This document shows, one piece after another, positions 49,014-59,950 of a DNA stretch of 64,000 bases. Numbering within the stretch: position 1 is the stretch's first letter; every line of letters begins with the position of its first letter. This DNA comes from Isoperla grammatica (taxonomy: Eukaryota > Arthropoda > Insecta > Plecoptera > Perlodidae): contig OX246741.1 of assembly GCA_945910005.1 (NCBI GenBank), positions 42,190,232 through 42,254,231 on the forward strand, given 5' to 3'. The position numbers and the translations under genes were made by a program. The notes under the pieces were generated by a model. That model did not search any database, was not told where the DNA came from, and saw nothing but the letters and a program-made list of their open reading frames with translations.

Positions 49014-49424
49014 AACAGTCTTATCAGCTTATTATATATTGTGATGTTTGTGGCATGACTCAATCTCTAGCCTCAAACCAGGTCTAGTGGAATAAGTTTC
49101 TTCCAACCACATGGCTTGTTGTTATACAGTTATTGCGTTCGCTTCTTTGTCTGTTGTTTTCTCTAAAGCCATGGTTCTGGATACATATTTCCACCACGAA
49201 ACTTGTTGAGTGTTTTGTCTTGTCATGTTTGTTGTGTTTGTCTTGTGATGCTACATTCGGTGTTGGTTGCTGTGACGATAATTGTATTTGTTTGTCATGG
49301 TTTACTGTCAGGATAGAACTGTCATATTTGTTGTACGTGTCTTGCCTTGGCAATTATGTGTGTACTGTAATATGTTTTTGTGGCAACTATTTGGGTTGTA
49401 TTGTTATGTTGTCGTGACTGCTGT

Positions 49425-50215
49425 GCTTGTCCCCTGTCATGTAAGATGTTGTGTTTGTTGTTGTAGTGACTGCTGTGTGTGTCCTGTCGTGCTAGATGTT
49501 GTGTTTGTTGTTGTCGTGACTGTTGTGTTTGTCCTGTCATGCTATATGTTGTGTTTGTTGTTGTAGTGACTGCTGTGTTTGTCCTGTCATGTAAGATGTT
49601 GTGTTTGTTGTTGTAGTGACTGCTGTGTTTGTCCTGTCATGTAGATGTTGTGTTTGTTGTTGTAGTGACTGTTGTGTTTGTCCTGTCATGCTAGATGTTG
49701 TGTTTGTTGTTGTAGTGACTGCTGTGTTTGTCCTGTCATGCTATATGTTGTTTGTTGTTGTAGTGACTGTTGTGTTTGTCCTGTCATGCTATATGTTGTT
49801 TGTTGTTGTAGTGACTGTTGTGTTTGTCCTGTCATGCTATATGTTGTTTGTTGTTGTAGTGACTGCTGTGTTTGTCCTGTCATGCTATATGTTGTTTGTT
49901 GTTGTAGTGACTGTTGTGTTTGTCCTGTCATGCTATATGTTGTTTGTTGTTGTAGTGACTGTTGTGTTTGTCCTGTCATGCTATATGTTGTTTGTTGTTG
50001 TAGTGACTGTTGTGTTTGTCCTGTCATGCTATATGCTGTTTGTTGTTGTAGTGACTGTTGTGTTTGTCCTGTCATGCATTATGTTGTTTGATGTTGTAGT
50101 GACTGCTGTGTTTGTCCTGTCATGTAGATGTTGTGTTTGTTGTTGTAGTGACTGCTGTGTTTGTCCTGTCATGTTCGATGTTGTGTTTGTTGTTGTCGTG
50201 ACTGTTGTGTTTGTC
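49425..50215. repeat. Minisatellite, 48-51-bp unit, about 16 copies, abutting the splice acceptor
   Basis: The unit reads gtgactgctgtgtttgtcct, then gtcatgctatatgttg(tg)tttgttgttgta. Central copies are 48 bp; those with the extra tgt are 50-51 bp. Each unit has a branch-site-like tgact followed by a U-rich tract, and most have ttgttgttgtag, an acceptor-like AG. Diverged copies can be followed upstream to about 49260. Long open frames through it are by-products of a stop-poor unit with a length near a multiple of three; one (49601-50428) runs into the true exon. Confidence 0.95.
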
Positions 50216-50222
50216 CCTAAAG

Positions 50223-50375
50223 CCAAGCGACCGCCCGTGGAAGAGACAGCCAGCTTCCTGCAGTCCCTCCTTCAGTCTCACGGACCCAACTACTTGGAGA
50301 AGCTGTTCGGCAGCAAGGCGAGAGACGCTCTGGCTCCTCTGGGCGGGGTGGACAAGGTGGCCATCGCACTCTCAG
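50223..50375 (+). CDS. Prohormone-4/IDLSRF-like precursor, penultimate exon
   Basis: 153 bp, from the acceptor tttgtccctaaag to the donor gtgagc; phase 1 at both ends. Joined to the LDLa exon it reads CTAAKRPPVEETASF and goes on with LQSLLQSHGPNYLEKLFG, SKARDALAPLGGVDKVAIA. This is the start of the conserved C-terminal region of the family. Leu-rich amphipathic stretches suggest helices. The KR pair after the LDLa module could be a prohormone-convertase site, but the next residue is proline, which normally disfavours cleavage. G+C-rich coding bias contrasts with the TG-rich minisatellite immediately upstream. The acceptor has no AG for 72 bases before it, so AG 50221-50222 is the natural choice. 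Confidence 0.9.
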
Positions 50376-52898
50376 GTGAGCCAACATTATCTCTTAAAAA
50401 ACCAAAAGTTCTTGTTATAACTAAGTGAATCATTCACACAAAAATATATTCTGGCATTGTGCGTTGTGTTGTTAAACAACAGGATATTAATGATTAAACA
50501 GGGATAATATTTAAATAAAACACCACATAAAGAAACATAAAATTACTTACCAAATGCGTAAATTTTCGAGAGCTCCGCTATCTTCGTCAGACACGAGGAC
50601 ACGAGATGGAGTGCCCTCGCGTTTGAGAAAGAGAGCGGAGCTCTCGAAAAGGTACCTACTTTGGTGTTTTTATGTATATGACCGGGATTAGCCTGTTCGT
50701 GTGAGGTTTTATGTTGTATGCTATATTTTTGTATGTTACTTTATTGTGTGCCAAAATTAGTTTGTAATTTAATAGCGTGCATTAAAGTAATCTCATGGTG
50801 CAAAATTAAGAACAATTTCCACAAAAGCAATAATCTCCTCATTATTAACTGGAGTGCAATCATTTAATGTGCAATCGTGTAATGTGCAATCATGTAATAG
50901 GAGGTTTAGTACAATGGATTTCAACATGGGTTATTAGCTATCAAATTGATGTTAACGTTACGTTGAAGCTAAAGCCATCACACACATGAGTTGAATTAAT
51001 CTATAGATTTATTTCACATAATGTTGTAATGATTATTTTTGAAATGTATTCTTCCATTCATTGAGTACATAGAACAATTTAAAAAAGATCATTAATTAAG
51101 AAATGTTTAATTTCATTTAACTAACATTAAATTACCAAAAAACCGTCATCTCGTAATAGTTTTAATATTATGTATTTGGTGGTAACGGAATGTCTCCACA
51201 ATCAAGTTTTTTTAATAAGAAATATAGAGATATTATTTCACAAGTGACATCTGTGTTTTATAGAAACGAATCCCTTTGAATTGAAATTTAATATAATGCG
51301 ATATCGAAATATTGGCAATGAAATCACTTTTATTTTGGATAATGGTTGTTTATAACAAAAAACCGATCATATCTATACGGTGTGCTTCCAAGTTACAAAG
51401 CCAGCTGAATATGACGCTTGCGCAGTGGTCACTATAGTTGTATCCGCTCAGCCTGAATCCACCACATACAATTTACATCCATCGCTCACCAGACCTTAAC
51501 GGATTAGACAATTCAATTGGGCCTAACAATGCTGACAGTTTAAGATATTCAAACATGATCTATCGCATGTTGATAGGAAAATCCACATGGACATGTCGTA
51601 CAATGCATTATCAATCATATTGGCATTGCAACAGGTGTCTATCAATATGGTGGCGTCGACTACTAGCATAAGCAGGAATGGTGTTTTGCAATTGAATTGA
51701 ACAATACGTTCGCAACCGCATGTTTTGATTTTTCAATAATGATATAATAAAACATTTATGTTGCCATATCATAATGAAATTAAAAATCTTAATATAACTA
51801 GCAATTATTTTACGAACCGTAAAATGGTTCAATTATAATGTGTAATTATTGCTCTTATTTACTTCGTTTTTATTTCGTCTTTACCTCTTTGAAAAAAAAA
51901 AAATCATAATATTTCAAATGTTGTGAATATGTTCAATATTTGTATTAAATATGCTATATTGATAATCTTGAATGCAATAAATAAATAAAACACATATAAC
52001 ACTGTTTGCGAATGTGCAACTGATTTGTTTCCATTCCCATTTGAATTTAGAAAGGTTTCCTCGTCAAATCAAATTACATAAATAGCGTCAGTTCAACTGG
52101 TGTGTGTGACTTCAACTAATACATCAACTCTGTAACGAGCTTATGAATAGACACGACCATAATGGCGAACCTGTCATCAATTAGGCCTACCAGGCTGTGT
52201 TCATTTGGGCGGCTTTAGCTACCGAAATGCGACACCAGGCTTATTAATCGCAGTCATATACATAATTGTGTATGATCTACAAACGCACAGAACATATACA
52301 TGGTCGCAAACATGACATATCCCATTTACGTGTTAATACCCTTTTTGCAGTACAAGTAACCATTTTAAAATTGAAATGTTTTTTACCATTGTAAATACAA
52401 ACTTGAAGTTACGTTCAAAACTACTACACTAGTGGTTAAATATCATATTTTTATCCTAATTTGATAGTTGTAAACATATTTTATAACTGGTGAAAATATC
52501 CTTTTAAGCGTAGAATTCTGTTAGCTATTTGCAAGTTTAAACTGTCTAACAAATCGGAGATTTAAATAACGTCCTGAAAATGTTATAATGATATGACCTT
52601 ATTTATGCGCCAAGAATAGGCCTAGTTGGATTATAGATCTAACTTACTACATAGATCCTACTTTACTATCAGCTTCAAGTTAATCTACGGGAAGAGTTCG
52701 GCTTACATTTTAGTGAATATTTATGATTCGATATCGCGAACCCTTGAGGTATTAATAAAAAAACAAATCAATTTGATCGATACAAATCTAAGAACAGTAT
52801 CAAGTATAAAGTATAGTCTACACATATAAAGCATCGCTTTGCCCGCGCTTGTAGTCGAGTAAAAAGGGTTTCTGAATAACGATCTCCTTCTCTTCTAG
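50376..52898 (+). other. Last intron (2,523 bp)
   Basis: GTGAGC donor and ctccttctcttctag acceptor, phase 1. Contains a foldback element at 50549-50667; the remainder is AT-rich without a gene. Confidence 0.85.
50549..50667. repeat. Foldback element with hammerhead-like remnant
   Basis: A 17-bp perfect inverted repeat, ttttcgagagctccgct (50563-50579) and its complement (50634-50650), extends imperfectly outward to ccaaa/tttgg ends. On the minus strand one arm reads CTGACGA, then AGATAGCGGAGCTCTC, then GAAAA. The order and spacing of hammerhead core boxes are right, but stem II has a mismatch and the stem III/cleavage site is not acceptable. It may be a decayed relative of the motif at 46074. 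Confidence 0.55.
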
Positions 52899-53092
52899 AA
52901 TCTCAGACGATCGAAGACTTCGGCGCGGCGCTGCACCTCATGAGATCTGACCTTGAGCACCTACGCTCGGTGTTCATGGCCGTGGAGAACGGTGACCTTG
53001 GGATGCTCAAGAGTCTGGGCATCAAGGACTCGGAGCTGGGTGACGTCAAGTTCTTCCTGGAGAAACTTGTCAACACCGGCTTCCTGGACTGA
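52899..53092 (+). CDS. Prohormone-4/IDLSRF-like precursor, terminal exon
   Basis: Starts after ctccttctcttctag; two bases complete the codon split with the preceding exon (giving E), and the frame ends at TGA 53090-53092. The product continues ESQTIEDFGAALHLMRSDL, EHLRSVFMAVENGDLGMLKS, LGIKDSELGDVKFFLEKLVN and TGFLD. Regular hydrophobic spacing suggests two or three amphipathic helices. No signal for a membrane segment and no dibasic site is present, so this domain is probably secreted intact rather than chopped into small peptides. From memory this region is nearly invariant among arthropod members, which supports the family call. The three exons give about 158 residues; complete precursors are longer by a signal peptide and the N-terminal peptide. 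Confidence 0.92.
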
Positions 53093-54296
53093 GCGACCTT
53101 CAACCCCCTGACAGCGGTCAACGTACCCCCCACAACCCTTACCCATGTAGCTACCATGAGTTTTTATACATATTGTAGTTTTTATGTTGTTTTATGGTCA
53201 TATTCATCGCTTTATGTAGAAATAACTTCCATCAAATCAAAGTCTTATTGTTTCAATAATTAGTGAAGTAGGACACAATTTTGAATAGTTTTAATAATTA
53301 CATCGAATGTAAGAACGATCAACTACCCAATTGATCAATCATAATTGTTACAAAACGTTTAGCATAAACTATTTTAAATTGTGTCGTGTCAAGCAAAGCA
53401 TTATTGAAACACTAACATTAATATGAAATGCATTTTCAGAGAGAGTAATATGTTTTATTGGTTGAATTAACACCACAATATGTAACTTGTGGCACCCAAA
53501 GTAAGTGCCTATGCAAATGACACGCACTTTGTTGCTAAACTGGGAACTTAAGGACATGTTATTTTACTTTTATGCAATGAGGTGTGTTACGAAATTATTG
53601 AAATATATATTTAAGTTCCTCTCTATATATTGGACAAATTTTAAAATTGAGTATATATTAAATTATATGGTAAGGAGTTCATATAAAATGGCCTGGCGCC
53701 AAGATGTTGATATTAATGCCTAATGATATATAGACTGTGTAAGTCAACTCTCATTTGGTGAATCACGACCCCCAAGCTACACGAACTGCAGGCCTACGTT
53801 CTGCTCTCTGAAATGCATAGTAATTCTACCCTCACATATCATACATTGAGTCCGACATTTTGGCTGAACTTAATTGAAAATTGATATTGGAAGAGATTGT
53901 TTGAAGCAAAGCCATGAGATATATTTGTAATGGTTTATAAATAATTGTAATAACGCATTCATCACTAGGCAATTATCAATCTTCAATCGGGTGAGCTAGA
54001 CATTTATAATACTCATAAATCCAGTACTCACAATAGTATAAAAATGTATAATTACAACATTTTATGTTTTGATTTTAAAGTTTTGAAACTACCCGATCGT
54101 CATTCATAGTAACATAAAAATAGAATATACATCTGGAAGGTAGAACTTTGCAATTAAATGAGATTGCGAAACACCTTTCGGAATAGTGTTTTTAATTTAT
54201 TTTGCCATATTAAAATAAATCGTTGTTATGTCCATTGTTGTCCGCGACTCTTCAACCCTCACGACAAGAATTTGCCCGGTTACACCTAGCTCAGTG
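53093..54296 (+). other. 3' untranslated region and flank, end not determined
   Basis: The first ~60 bases after the stop remain GC-rich, then AT-rich sequence follows. Candidate polyadenylation hexamers are ATTAAA at about 53658 and AATAAA at about 54214; neither can be chosen from sequence alone. Confidence 0.4.
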
Positions 54297-54311
54297 CCCC
54301 CCCCCCCCCCC
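54297..54311. repeat. Poly-C tract (15)
   Basis: Uninterrupted C15. Confidence 0.9.
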
Positions 54312-55323
54312 AATAATCGTGAACCCCCTCGTCTATAACTTGCTCGGTGCAATAACATATCACGTAGAACTCCTATACAATTGACCAGCAGACTTGCATA
54401 CAAAATCATAAACATATCATTAAGATTGTTCTATTGATGAAAAATGTCAAGATGATTCCAAACTTAATATTTTCGAATTTTCGAGTTACGACTAGAAACT
54501 GAGTGGGGTTAGTTTTAAATCTAGAAACTATTTTTCTGAATTTCGTATAGACATATTGATTTGCTCAGTAGAATTTTTATTAATTCATTATCGTCCTTCG
54601 ATAATGCTCTTATCACTGTATCAGCAACCGACCAAACCGAGGAAGGCACAGTATCTAAATGTTTCAATTTAGCGAGTCAAACATGTGAAGATAACTGAAG
54701 TAGCTGTAACTACGTCATCTAAATCTAAACTTATACAAAACAATACATTGAAAGTACTAAGAGCCCTAATAATGTATTCTCAATACGACTCTGGAAATTA
54801 ATTACTAACCAAAAAACGAATGAACTTGTAATGAGCTATTTTCAAATTATGCTCACTAGCTTGACTCGTGGTTTACTCTTAACCTTATGAACATATTCCA
54901 CCCATAATGTCTGTATACTGTAATCAAATACATATCAATGAGTGTTTTCATAATTATATGTGGACTATTAGTGGATTGATCATGGTCGGTTTGTTAACCT
55001 TCAACTTGTATCGTTGTTCTGTAGTTAGAAGTTAGAACTTATAATTGTTTTCTTCAACTAACACATCATAGTTACAGAGATTGTTCTGTAAACGTTTGTA
55101 GTTACCTCGATATTGGTGTTACTTTAAATACTAGTCACTAAAACACAAACGTAGATAATCAGTTATACAAATAAATATATTGTGAGCTTTCTAAAACTTT
55201 TTACAAACTCTCATCTAGGCGTAAGCTACAGAGTGTAGTACCTTGTTTGGACTAGAGTTTAGGTAGACTAAGACCGGACTCCCCTTTTTAACAATTAACT
55301 TGATCATGGTAATCTCCCCCCTG
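54312..55323. other. No gene seen
   Basis: AT-rich non-coding DNA; nothing supported. Confidence 0.5.
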
Positions 55324-55361
55324 GTGTGACCTTGTGACTGTCTTCTCACTGAAGGTCACAC
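55324..55361. promoter_or_regulatory. Inverted pair of nuclear-receptor-like half-sites
   Basis: gtgtgacctt (55324-55333) and its exact inverse aaggtcacac (55352-55361), 18 bp apart. AAGGTCA is the monomer site of FTZ-F1/SF-1/ERR-type receptors. Motif-level evidence only; it could instead be a hairpin of repeat origin. Confidence 0.4.
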
Positions 55362-56149
55362 TGCTGTATATTATCCGCACGGCTAAGGTAAGGCAAGAAT
55401 AGAGTCTGGTTCTATTCGGGTGTCTCGACAAGAGAGTGACTTTATATATACATATATATTAACAAAGAAACACAATTTTGTGATAGATATATTAATGTGA
55501 ACGTTTATTGAAAGGGGTAATGGAATAATAAATATTGTACTTGTAATTACTGCTCTCCTTGAAAGAGAAGTGCAATAATTTGAGGATTTTAATTGGTCAG
55601 TTACATGTGTGTTATGATAAGTCACACAGCGAATAGATAAACGCCGTAAGAAACTAGCGAAACAATATGAGTTATGGTTTCAGTTGGGTTGTTTGAATTA
55701 ATTCTCACAAAAGAAAGATGAAAAATTTAATTCAGATTAAATGAAACAACTGTATACATCTTATAATGTGAACTTTCACACATGAACGGCGAATACTTAT
55801 GTAAGATTGCTTAACTATTTCATGGTTTTATTTTTACGGACAAGGGCATTATTTCTAAACTTTCTTTCATAAATAAACTGTGTATTTAAATATCTGTGAA
55901 TTTATGATGACCATTGTTGTATACATATCAAAATAATCCATATCAAACGTGTTAGTATATAGTAAGATAAGATAAAATTATATTTAATCTCATGATATAT
56001 TTTAATCGTTATATTGTAATAAGAAATATTATAATTATAAATGTTATAGTATAAAAACCCTTTGTAAGTTCAGCAACAGACGCTGTAGAATGCTGATTGA
56101 GAAAATAAGGCTTTTGAACAAAATAACTCCCAACAATTGAGTTGTACGA
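55362..56149. other. No gene seen
   Basis: AT-rich non-coding DNA; nothing supported. Confidence 0.5.
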
Positions 56150-56282
56150 GTGCGACCTTGGGTGACGTAGTTGCCATGTTGAAGGGTTGACTAACATCTG
56201 GATAACGACTTGACACACAACTACCTAACATCATCTACGCGCGCGACCTTCACGCGGTCAACTACCTTGCCCAAGGTCACAC
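56150..56282. mobile_element. Small foldback element with GTGNGACCTTGGG ends
   Basis: The left end gtgcgaccttgggtgacgta and the reverse complement of the right end (gtgtgaccttgggcaaggta) align through gtagttg and a further tgaagg block, giving diverged arms of about 35 bp in a 133-bp element. Each end carries an AAGGTC half-site like that at 55324. Confidence 0.5.
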
Positions 56283-57056
56283 TTGTTGTCGTAGTCAACT
56301 TCTTCTCTAATACTCTCCCCTCTCAGATTTATGACGTCATTTCGGAAATATGTCTTCAGTCAATAAACCACTCATGTGAGCGTGGTACAATATTTCTTTT
56401 CATTATTGTTCGCTATTTTATTTCTTAAATAAAGTAAAATGAATATGTATATTTTTGAAGAAGGAAAGTAATGCGTTTAAATTGTGTATGTTTATTAAGA
56501 CAAGTATTTATTCATTTGACGAATTGGGAACAAAAACACACTTCTTCACAATGATTTGTTTTGCATTCAGCATGTTTTCTTCAAAAAGCAAGATATTTTG
56601 TAAATCAAGTAAAATTATGAGAATTTGAATAATTGAATATTTTCTGAACAAAATAATTAAGGTCTACCTTTAAATATTTTTATCTGTCGTTATTTTATGC
56701 AAGAATGTGCTAACTTATTCTAATACATAGATTTCGTTTGCAACATTTATTGATTCACTAGTGTTTTGTTCTGTTCTAGAGAAAATAAATTACATTTTTA
56801 GCAAATATGATTAAGTTTTAATTAATTATCCAGTCATCCTAGTCATAATTTTCCCAAATCCTTACATCAAATACGTTCACAGATTCAAGAACTAAGTTAT
56901 CATCATTTAAAACTTCCAAATCAAAGATTACATACATTTTGGCATCACAATACGACCTTCAACTCTTCTTATTTGTTTAATTATTATGATTCAGGTACAA
57001 ATACAAATATCTGGTATACAAAGGACACTCTTCATAAACGACGAGACGAGTACTAG
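56283..57056. other. No gene seen
   Basis: AT-rich non-coding DNA; an atgacgtcat CRE-like palindrome occurs at about 56331. Confidence 0.5.
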
Positions 57057-57775
57057 ACTGTTGTCCAGGGTGGTGTGAGTACCAGAGTGTTGTTCAGAGT
57101 GGTGTGAGTACCAGAGTGGTGTGAGTACCAGAGTGTTGTTCAGAGTGGTGTGAGTTCCAGAGTGGTGTGAGTACCAGAGTGGTGTGAGTACCAGAGTGGT
57201 GTTCAGAGTGGTGTGAGTACCAGAGTGTTATTCAGAGTGGTGTGAGTACCAGAGTGTTGTTCAGAGTGGTGTGAGTACCAGAGTGGTGTACCAGAGTGTT
57301 GTCCAGGGTGGTGTGAGTACCAGAGTGTTGTCCAGGGTGGTGTGAGTACCAGAGTGTTGTTCAGAGTGGTGTGAGTACCAGAGTGTTGTTCAGAGTGGTG
57401 TGAGTACCAGAGTGGTGTGAGTACCAGAGTGTTGTCCAGGGTGGTGTGAGTACCAGAGTGTTGTTCAGAGTGGTGTGAGTACCAGAGTGGTGTGAGTACC
57501 AGAGCGTTGTCCAGGGTGGTGTGAGTACCAGAGTGTTGTTCAGAGTGGTGTGAGTACCAGAGTGGTGTGAGTACCAGAGTGTTGTCCAGGGTGGTGTGAG
57601 TACCACAGTGTTGTTCAGAGTGGTGTGAGTACCAGAGTGGTGTGAGTACCAGAGTGTTGTCCAGGGTGGTGTGAGTACCAGAGTGTTGTTCAGAGTGGTG
57701 GGAGTACCAGAGTGGTGTGAGTACCAGAGTGTTGTCCAGGGTGGTGTGAGTACCAAACTGTGGTCCAGAGTGGTG
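57057..57775. repeat. Minisatellite of two interleaved units (about 17 and 29 bp)
   Basis: Composed of gtgtgagtaccagagtg alone (17 bp) or followed by ttgttcagagtg or ttgtccagggtg (29 bp) in a loosely alternating order. On the plus strand each unit contains GTGAGT, a perfect donor consensus. Minus-strand open frames of 130-196 codons are artefacts of the repeat. Confidence 0.95.
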
Positions 57776-58164
57776 GAAGCGATAACTAAGCAAACAATGC
57801 AGATGTTCCCTTTTTTGTTGAGTACCGCACTACGAAGATTTTGAATAAATATGAGACTTCATAAAAATCATTACTTTCAATGCTCTTTATACTCTCCATC
57901 ATTTTACTATAATACTAAACAAGCACAGAACAGACCAAATCTAAAACACGAGAGAAACTTTGAGATAATCCCAGGACTTATCTAGAGAGAAGAGCTTAAA
58001 GAATCAACCTGAGTAGACAGACGGATTATTAAAATACAACATTCAGAGATGGGGATTATTCCAGCCGGTTGTATCCGTGTTTCAACGTAAGCCTGCGCGA
58101 CGGGGTTGGATAATACGGTAATGCAGAACAGGTACTTTTAACAAGGATCCTCCTCTCCGGCTGT
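57776..58164. other. No gene seen
   Basis: Unique spacer between two minisatellites; nothing supported. Confidence 0.5.
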
Positions 58165-58925
58165 CACGTGACTCAGTGTTGGCGCTCAAGGGCGAGTAAC
58201 TCAAGGGCGAGTGACTCAAGGGCGAGTGACTCAAGGGCGAGTGACTCAAGGGCGAGTGACTCAGGGGCGAGTGACTCAAGGGCGAGTGACTCAAGGGCGA
58301 GTGACTCAAGGGCGAGTGACTCAAGGGCGAGTGAATTAAGGGCGAGAGACTCAAGGACGAGTAACACAAGGGCGAGTGACTCAAGGGCGAGTGACTCAAG
58401 GGCGAGTGAATTAAGGGCGAGAGACTCAAGGACGAGTAACTCAAGGGCGAGTGACTCAAGGGCGAGTAACTCAAGGTCGAGTGACTCTAAGGGCGAGTGA
58501 CTCAAGGGAAGGTGACTCAAGGGCGAGTTTCTCAAGGGCGAGTGACTCAAGGACGAGTAACTCAAGGATGAGTGACTCAAGGGCGAGTGACTCAAGGGCG
58601 AGTGACTCAAGGGCGAGTGACTCAAGGGCGAGTGACTCAAGGGCGAGTGACTCAAGGGCGAGTGACTCAAGGACGAGTAACTCAAGGGTGAGTGACTCAG
58701 AGGCGAGTAACTCAAGGGCGAGTGACTCAAGGGCGAGTGACTCAAGGACGAGTGACTCAAGGGCGAGTGACTCAAGGGCGAGTAACTCAAGGGCGAGTGA
58801 CTCAAGGGCGAGTAGCTCAAGGGCGAGTGACTCAAGGGCGAGTAGCTCAAGGGCGAGTAACTCAAGGGCAACATGATTCAAGGGCGAGTAACGTAAAGGC
58901 AAGTGACTCAAGGGCGAGTGACCGT
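58165..58925. repeat. 15-bp minisatellite rich in AP-1 heptamers
   Basis: About 49 units of gtgactcaagggcga, with variants gtaactcaagggcga, gtgaattaagggcga and gagactcaaggacga. I count by eye about 30 exact TGACTCA heptamers, the established AP-1 (Fos/Jun) site. The first, in cacgtgactcag just outside the regular array, overlaps an E-box. Because 15 is a multiple of three, Ser/Arg/Ala- or Leu/Ser-rich frames stay open on both strands; these are not genes. Confidence 0.95.
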
Positions 58926-59159
58926 CGGAGACTCAGTTTAGCAAAGGTCTTAAAGGGGTATTCGGTCAAGAAACTAAAATATCATATGTTTTCCCATCTA
59001 TGAGAAGTAATGATACATAAATGTAAAAAAGTTCCTACCTCACGAGAAAGGAGGAAAAAATTAACGAAAAAGTGTTATTTTGACAAGTTGCTAAAAAATG
59101 ATTTTTCTTATGGGAATTTAGTAGACACATCATCGCCCGGGTTTAGCAATAACCGAAAC
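58926..59159. other. No gene seen
   Basis: Short spacer between the AP-1 heptamer array and the LINE 3' end. Confidence 0.5.
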
Positions 59160-59950
59160 ATAAATACAATACAATAGAATACAATACAAAGGTCTTTATT
59201 TGCAATAAGCAATACAAAAAGGCGAGGTTCGAACAGAGTTCGCTCTTGTCTATAATCATATTAATGCAGTAAGAGGTGTTCCACTGTATGAAGATATTAG
59301 CTGCAACGCATATACCTAGACATATTATATGGCTTAAAGACGTTAACAACTATACACATTATTATATACACAATACAATACAAAAAAAAATGCAATATAT
59401 GCATTGATACGCCTAATTAACTATAAAAAATAATGCTTATTAAAATAACTTTAAAATAGAAATATGCATAAAATGTAACTTAACTAGGTATTAAAAATCC
59501 ACTTATAACACTTTTGTTTGAATACGTACGAACTATTGGTTGCTTGCTTAATTGAATGGGGCAATATGTTCCATAGCTTAGGGGCGAGAACTGAGAAAGA
59601 AGCACTGCCTGCCACAGAGTGATGTAAGGGGATTTCATACGTACTATTCCTTGTATTTTAACTGTGGTACGAGCCCGTATGGTTTAGTTTATTATATAAA
59701 TAACCCGGTCTTTTATTTCTTATAATTCTCGCGATATTGCAATAATAATGTAAGGTTCTACGTTGGTGCATTTTTAGAATTTTGTGTTTATCATATATGT
59801 GGCTAATGTGGTCAAACTTTCTAATATTACACGCAAAGCGAATTGATGCATTCTGTACCTTTTAAATTTGTTTTAATACATTTTCATTTATACTCATGTA
59901 CACTGTAACCGCGTAATCAAACAATAGGTTTATTAAGGAATTTATGAGAT

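Larger units (their letters stand above)
37159..50222 (+). other. Intron between LDLa exon and penultimate exon (13,064 bp)
   Basis: GTAAGT donor at 37159 and AAAG acceptor ending at 50222, both in phase 1. Besides the repeats listed separately, it is AT-rich with no supported gene. The unlisted stretches (37160-39861, 40045-41284, 41836-45237, 46350-46960 and 47111-48832) contain only short open frames with no domain. The acceptor lies directly downstream of a minisatellite. Confidence 0.85.

Noticed and set aside
49601..50428. 275-codon open frame with Val/Cys-rich repeats ending in a conserved domain
   Set aside because: Only the last 50 codons' worth (50223-50375) is a real exon; the upstream part is minisatellite in an intron and the tail is intron read-through after GTGAGC.
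53175..53210. A plus-strand FYGH-like codon string that recalls the family's N-terminal peptide
   Set aside because: It lies in the 3' untranslated region after the stop codon, with no start, signal peptide or processing site; coincidence.
58082..58911. Ser/Arg- and Leu/Ser-rich frames on both strands
   Set aside because: The 15-bp repeat keeps all three frames open; peptide repeats simply mirror the DNA unit.
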